A DNA stretch of 8,088 bases from an uncultured Actinomycetes bacterium. GTDB lineage: Bacteria > Actinomycetota > Actinomycetes > Nanopelagicales > Nanopelagicaceae. Under the pieces are notes generated by a model. It was given only the letters and a program-made list of their open reading frames with translations. It was not told where the DNA came from and searched no databases. This document shows, in pieces, positions 5,408 through 8,088 of the stretch. The stretch lies in assembly GCA_903892335.1 (NCBI GenBank), contig CAITID010000145.1, positions 1 through 8,088 of the forward strand. The letters are read 5' to 3'. A program made the translations under genes and the position numbers. The stretch's first letter is position 1, and every line of letters starts with the position of its first letter.

Positions 5408-6021
5408 GCCAAGCCGAGTTTTTCAAAGCATGGAGCAAATTACATGGTGATGCTGAAATTACTGGCATCGTCAAGCTTTGGCTTCAAATTTCATTTACCC
5501 TAGTTAAGCCACTTTCTTATTTGAAAATTACGCCCAATTCATTAAGTATCTCTGGCTTAATTTTTGGCATATTCCTATACCTAAATGCCCAAGATAGCTG
5601 GGCAGTGCTTTTATTAATCGCTTCCTTAATTTGTGATGGTATTGATGGCAGCTTGGCGATAATTACAAATAAGGCGAGCAAGTGGGGCGCAGCACTTGAT
5701 TCGATTCTAGATCGCACAACTGAAGTCTTCTGGGCACTTGCCTTTATAAGTATTGGCGCAGATGAGAGATTGGTAATTGCAGCACTCGCTTTTGCCAGCG
5801 CACAGGAGTATTTAAGAGCTCGGGCTGGTGGTTTAGGTTTAACAGAGGTTGGTGTTGTCAGCATTTGTGAGCGCCCCGTGCGAGCCTCAATTTTGTTTAT
5901 AGCACTCATTGCATTTGCAATAGATTTACCAATCATTAATCTATTGGCGTTGGTATGGCTGCTTATGCAAGGGATTAGTTTTATTACCGTCACACGTTTT
6001 GCGTATGGAAGGTTAAGTTAA
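5404..6021 (+). CDS. CDP-alcohol phosphatidyltransferase family membrane protein
   Basis: A 205-residue polytopic membrane enzyme of the CDP-alcohol phosphatidyltransferase superfamily, which transfers a phosphatidyl group from CDP-diacylglycerol to an alcohol (glycerol phosphate, inositol phosphate or similar) in phospholipid synthesis. The catalytic signature D-x2-DG-x2-A(R)-x8-G-x3-D-x3-D is present as D78, D81-G82, A85, G95, D99 and D103; all acidic metal ligands are intact, but the usual Arg after A85 is Ile86. Other family traits are TPNSLSISGL (43-52), EYLRARAGG (135-143) and CERPVR (155-160). Five to six helices are likely. It is coupled to metF (ATGA overlap at 5404-5407), and its stop overlaps the stop of the convergent gene at 6018. 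The accepted alcohol cannot be told from sequence. It has no obvious role in carotenoid chemistry; pigments and phospholipids merely share the membrane. Confidence 0.87.
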   Translation: MSQAEFFKAWSKLHGDAEITGIVKLWLQISFTLVKPLSYLKITPNSLSISGLIFGIFLYLNAQDSWAVLLLIASLICDGIDGSLAIITNKASKWGAALDSILDRTTEVFWALAFISIGADERLVIAALAFASAQEYLRARAGGLGLTEVGVVSICERPVRASILFIALIAFAIDLPIINLLALVWLLMQGISFITVTRFAYGRLS

Positions 6022-7511
6022 GCCTTACCAATTACTTGGGCGACGATTTCTGCGCTAATTCCAACAAGAGGCAGGCCACCACCTGGGTGAGCTGATCCAC
6101 CAACGCAATACAAATTAGTTATTGGTGATCGATTACTTGCTCTAAGGAATGCACTTCGCGCGGAGTTACTTGAGCTGCCATAGATCGAGCCACCAGGGGC
6201 AAGTGCGTAATCCTGTAGATCAAGTGGGGTTCTAAACTCCATTAGATCAAGCCGCGCGCTGACATTTAAACCGAGTGCGTCTAATTTCTTTATCAACATT
6301 TGCGCATATTCAGCACCGCCATTGCGCCAATCCATCCCATTTTCAGGATCATGTCTTGGCGCATTTACCAAGACAAACCAAGCTTCTTTGTTATCTCCTT
6401 TTACCATTGATGAATCTTTAGGGGCGCAAATATAAATTGTTGGATCAGTTACTGGAGTTTTCTGATCAAAGATCTGATCAAACTCAGCATCGTAATCTTT
6501 AGGAAAGAAAACATTATGGTGGGATAACTGAGCAGGCTCACCCTTTGTATTATCTAGGCCTAGTAATAGTGAGAAGCCAGCAAGGGACTTACTTGCCCGT
6601 TTTAACTTTTGGCGCTCTTTTTTCGCACCCGCAACTGATTCTTCAATTAATTGGTTGTAGACCAATTGCGCATAAGCATTTGCTACGACTAAGTCTGAGG
6701 TGATTCTTTTACCATTTTCTAAGGTGATGCCGGTTGCAGCCTTGCCAACTACATTAATCTTGGCAACTTTTGTATTTAGATTTATCACAACTCCAAGATC
6801 AAGGCATCTTTGCTCTAGAGCACTAGCAAGAGTTCCAATTCCGCCTTTAATATGCCAGGCACCAAATGCACTTTCCACATAAGCAATTGTTAAAAGAACT
6901 GCCGGTGCTTTTCTGGGATCACTTCCGGTATAGGTGGCGTAACGATCTACAATCATTGAAAGACTTGGGTGCAGTTTGTATTTCTTACTTAAACTGCGAA
7001 GTGATTTAAAGGGAGCGATTACCTGCAGATCTTTCAAGACATTCTTTCGCCTAACTAATGCCCAAATAGATTTTAACTCTGATTCAACAAACGGCTCCCG
7101 CGAGACCTCCCACATTTGATCTGCGCGCTCAATTAATTGCTGCCACTGGGTTGCTGCAGATTTTCCAAAAGTTTTCTCAATTTCAATATAAGTCTTTGGA
7201 TTTGAAAGATTGATGAAGCTCACCTTTTTACCATCGGCAAAGTTGTAGGAAAAGGCGGGGTCAACTGGAGTTAAATCAAGTGTGTGTTCTAATCGTTTAC
7301 CCGTTTTTAAAAATAGATCTCGATATACGGCTGGAATAGTTAAAAGTGAGGGACCAGTATCAAAACCATAATCACCAAACCACTCAGTTCGACACTTGCC
7401 ACCAGTGCGAGCATCTGCTTCATATATTTCAACTTTATGACCAGCCTTAGCTAATCTGGCAGCAACACTTAGGCCGCCGATACCTGCTCCGATAATTGAA
7501 ATACTTGCCAT
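6018..7511 (-). CDS. Second CrtI-type FAD-dependent carotenoid oxidoreductase (CrtD/CrtNb-like)
   Basis: A 497-residue paralogue of the CrtI at 1932-3413. The FAD Rossmann motif GAGIGG (8-13) with E31, GGKCRTEWFGDYGFDTGPSLLT (37-58) and the C-terminal GGSAHPGGGLPLVGISAE (471-488) place it in the CrtI/CrtD/CrtN superfamily. GSIYGSSSNSARSAFLR (441-457) and HHNVFFPKDYDAEFDQIF (331-348) resemble enzymes acting on already desaturated carotenoids, such as CrtD 3,4-desaturases or the CrtNb/CrtP terminal oxygenase group. Its partner is a family 2 glycosyltransferase whose stop overlaps this ATG (TAATG, 7513-7509), so the product likely prepares a carotenoid end for glycosylation or acts on the same end group. 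Superfamily assignment is firm; the reaction (desaturation, methyl oxidation or hydroxy-carotenoid dehydrogenation) is undetermined. The stop at 6020-6018 overlaps that of the convergent phosphatidyltransferase gene. Confidence 0.85.
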   Translation of the reverse strand: MASISIIGAGIGGLSVAARLAKAGHKVEIYEADARTGGKCRTEWFGDYGFDTGPSLLTIPAVYRDLFLKTGKRLEHTLDLTPVDPAFSYNFADGKKVSFINLSNPKTYIEIEKTFGKSAATQWQQLIERADQMWEVSREPFVESELKSIWALVRRKNVLKDLQVIAPFKSLRSLSKKYKLHPSLSMIVDRYATYTGSDPRKAPAVLLTIAYVESAFGAWHIKGGIGTLASALEQRCLDLGVVINLNTKVAKINVVGKAATGITLENGKRITSDLVVANAYAQLVYNQLIEESVAGAKKERQKLKRASKSLAGFSLLLGLDNTKGEPAQLSHHNVFFPKDYDAEFDQIFDQKTPVTDPTIYICAPKDSSMVKGDNKEAWFVLVNAPRHDPENGMDWRNGGAEYAQMLIKKLDALGLNVSARLDLMEFRTPLDLQDYALAPGGSIYGSSSNSARSAFLRASNRSPITNLYCVGGSAHPGGGLPLVGISAEIVAQVIGKA

Positions 7512-8088
7512 TAGGAAATTACTCTATCTCGCCAAATTAACTTGCCAGTTAGTTTTCCAACCCATGAATAGGTGAGAATTCCAACAAAGATCAAAACTGC
7601 AACCGGATGCCAAATTAAAGTAAATAATGACTCCTTTGCCTTTATTGATGAGAGCAAGCGAGTAATTAAGATAAAACAAAAGGAGAGTGCTGCAATTTTT
7701 GAGCCAGCAATTGCAAACACAAGTGTTAGCACCCCGGTTGAAAAAAGAAGGGCCGCTGTAAAAATACTTCCGGCAAATCCACCAAAGGCGCGCCATAAAG
7801 ATTTTCGATATCCAGCAAACATTGCCGGCGCTGATTCATACATCAAGCAACTGCTGATTTGGGCGCCTTGCGCAACGCCGCCTTTAAAGCCGGATGAGAT
7901 TAACTCTCTAGCTAGTTCTAGATCATCTAATACTTGTGACTTTATCCTTTCATGTCCGCCACTGGATTGATAAGCCGATTTCTTAACAATAAGTAGCTGC
8001 CCATTTGCCACCACCATTGATTTGATTCTAAATTTTTGCGCAATTATTAATGGTACTGAGGCAAACCATGACCAATGCAGAAAGGGTT
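7511..8088 (-). CDS. Family 2 glycosyltransferase, probably carotenoid-specific (CruC/CrtQ-like), partial C-terminal part
   Basis: The frame enters from the window edge without a stop, so the N-terminus (with the nucleotide-sugar DxD region) is missing; 191 residues are visible and the ATG at 8017 is internal, not the start. The segment VANGQLLIVKKSAY...GGHERIKSQVLDDLELA is the acceptor/catalytic-base half of GT-2 enzymes: the DD pair in VLDDLELA corresponds to the (E/D)D general base, and YRKSLWRAFGG resembles the (Q/R)xxRW region. Three to four membrane helices follow, and the end KLIWRDRVIS matches the W(K/R)xR tail of membrane-anchored relatives such as CrtQ, CruC and HpnB. It likely transfers a sugar to a hydroxyl or carboxyl group on a carotenoid, judged mainly by coupling to the CrtI-like gene (TAATG). 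A hopanoid or other lipid acceptor is possible. Confidence 0.78.
   Translation of the reverse strand, partial: PFLHWSWFASVPLIIAQKFRIKSMVVANGQLLIVKKSAYQSSGGHERIKSQVLDDLELARELISSGFKGGVAQGAQISSCLMYESAPAMFAGYRKSLWRAFGGFAGSIFTAALLFSTGVLTLVFAIAGSKIAALSFCFILITRLLSSIKAKESLFTLIWHPVAVLIFVGILTYSWVGKLTGKLIWRDRVIS

Noticed and set aside
5517..5993. Minus-strand 158-codon frame opposite the phosphatidyltransferase gene
   Set aside because: It mirrors a membrane protein with an intact catalytic motif and itself shows no domain; a shadow frame.
7572..7970. Plus-strand 132-codon frame opposite the glycosyltransferase
   Set aside because: The minus-strand frame carries the GT-2 motifs and continues open to the window edge; the plus frame has no recognisable features.
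8015..8017. ATG at 8017-8015 as the start of the glycosyltransferase
   Set aside because: The frame is open for 23 more codons upstream to the window edge and this ATG lies just before the central VANGQ motif, so it is an internal methionine of a truncated gene.
1..8088. Frequent GCAATT/AATTGC and GATC words suggesting uptake or methylation signals
   Set aside because: They mostly arise from common codon pairs (Ala-Ile, Asp/Ser contexts) in AT-biased coding DNA and show no regular spacing or orientation; a genome-wide word count would be needed.
1..8088. Search for CRISPR repeats, insertion sequences, tRNA genes or attachment sites
   Set aside because: No regularly spaced repeats, transposase frames, terminal inverted repeats or cloverleaf-like sequences were seen; nearly all bases are in metabolic genes.

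Overview
The window looks like a chromosomal segment of a low-GC, streamlined actinobacterium, most plausibly a freshwater planktonic lineage such as acI/Nanopelagicales. The reasons are: AT-rich coding sequence (roughly 40-45% GC by eye), actinobacterial-type genes (split CrtYc/CrtYd lycopene cyclase, IdsA-like CrtE divergent from a metF-like gene), almost no intergenic DNA, and several start codons placed where leaderless transcripts would begin. Taxonomy is inferred from gene content only. The longest gene-free stretch is about 130 bases (267-394); no tRNA, rRNA, insertion sequence or CRISPR array was seen.

Layout. (1) 1-353, minus strand: the N-terminal part of a PnuC-family transporter, interpreted as the thiamine transporter PnuT because a TPP riboswitch (272-353) directly precedes it. 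(2) 395-1029, plus strand: crtYc and crtYd, the two small membrane subunits of a heterodimeric lycopene cyclase. (3) 4520-1030, minus strand: a crtE-crtI-crtB operon (GGPP synthase, phytoene desaturase, phytoene synthase), meeting crtYd tail-to-tail with no spacer. (4) 4544-6021, plus strand: a metF-like methylenetetrahydrofolate reductase and a CDP-alcohol phosphatidyltransferase. (5) 8088-6018, minus strand: a family 2 glycosyltransferase (5' end outside the window) and a second CrtI-type carotenoid oxidoreductase.

How they work together. CrtE makes GGPP, CrtB condenses two GGPP to phytoene, CrtI desaturates it to lycopene, and CrtYc/CrtYd cyclise the ends, giving the beta-carotene type precursor from which retinal for actinorhodopsin could be made (no cleavage oxygenase is visible here). 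The second CrtI-like enzyme and the glycosyltransferase form a translationally coupled pair that probably modifies and glycosylates a carotenoid, i.e. a second branch toward a more complex pigment. Published genome work on acI bacteria has proposed both a retinal route and such a second carotenoid branch, so the pathway itself is not new, but the chemistry of the second branch is unresolved.

Most notable regulatory features: the TPP riboswitch with the ribosome binding site at its 3' edge; a 23-bp crtE/metF divergent spacer in which one GGTACC palindrome could provide the -10 element for both directions, with both transcripts leaderless; a leaderless-type promoter for crtYc; and two convergent gene pairs that abut or overlap, leaving no room for terminators.
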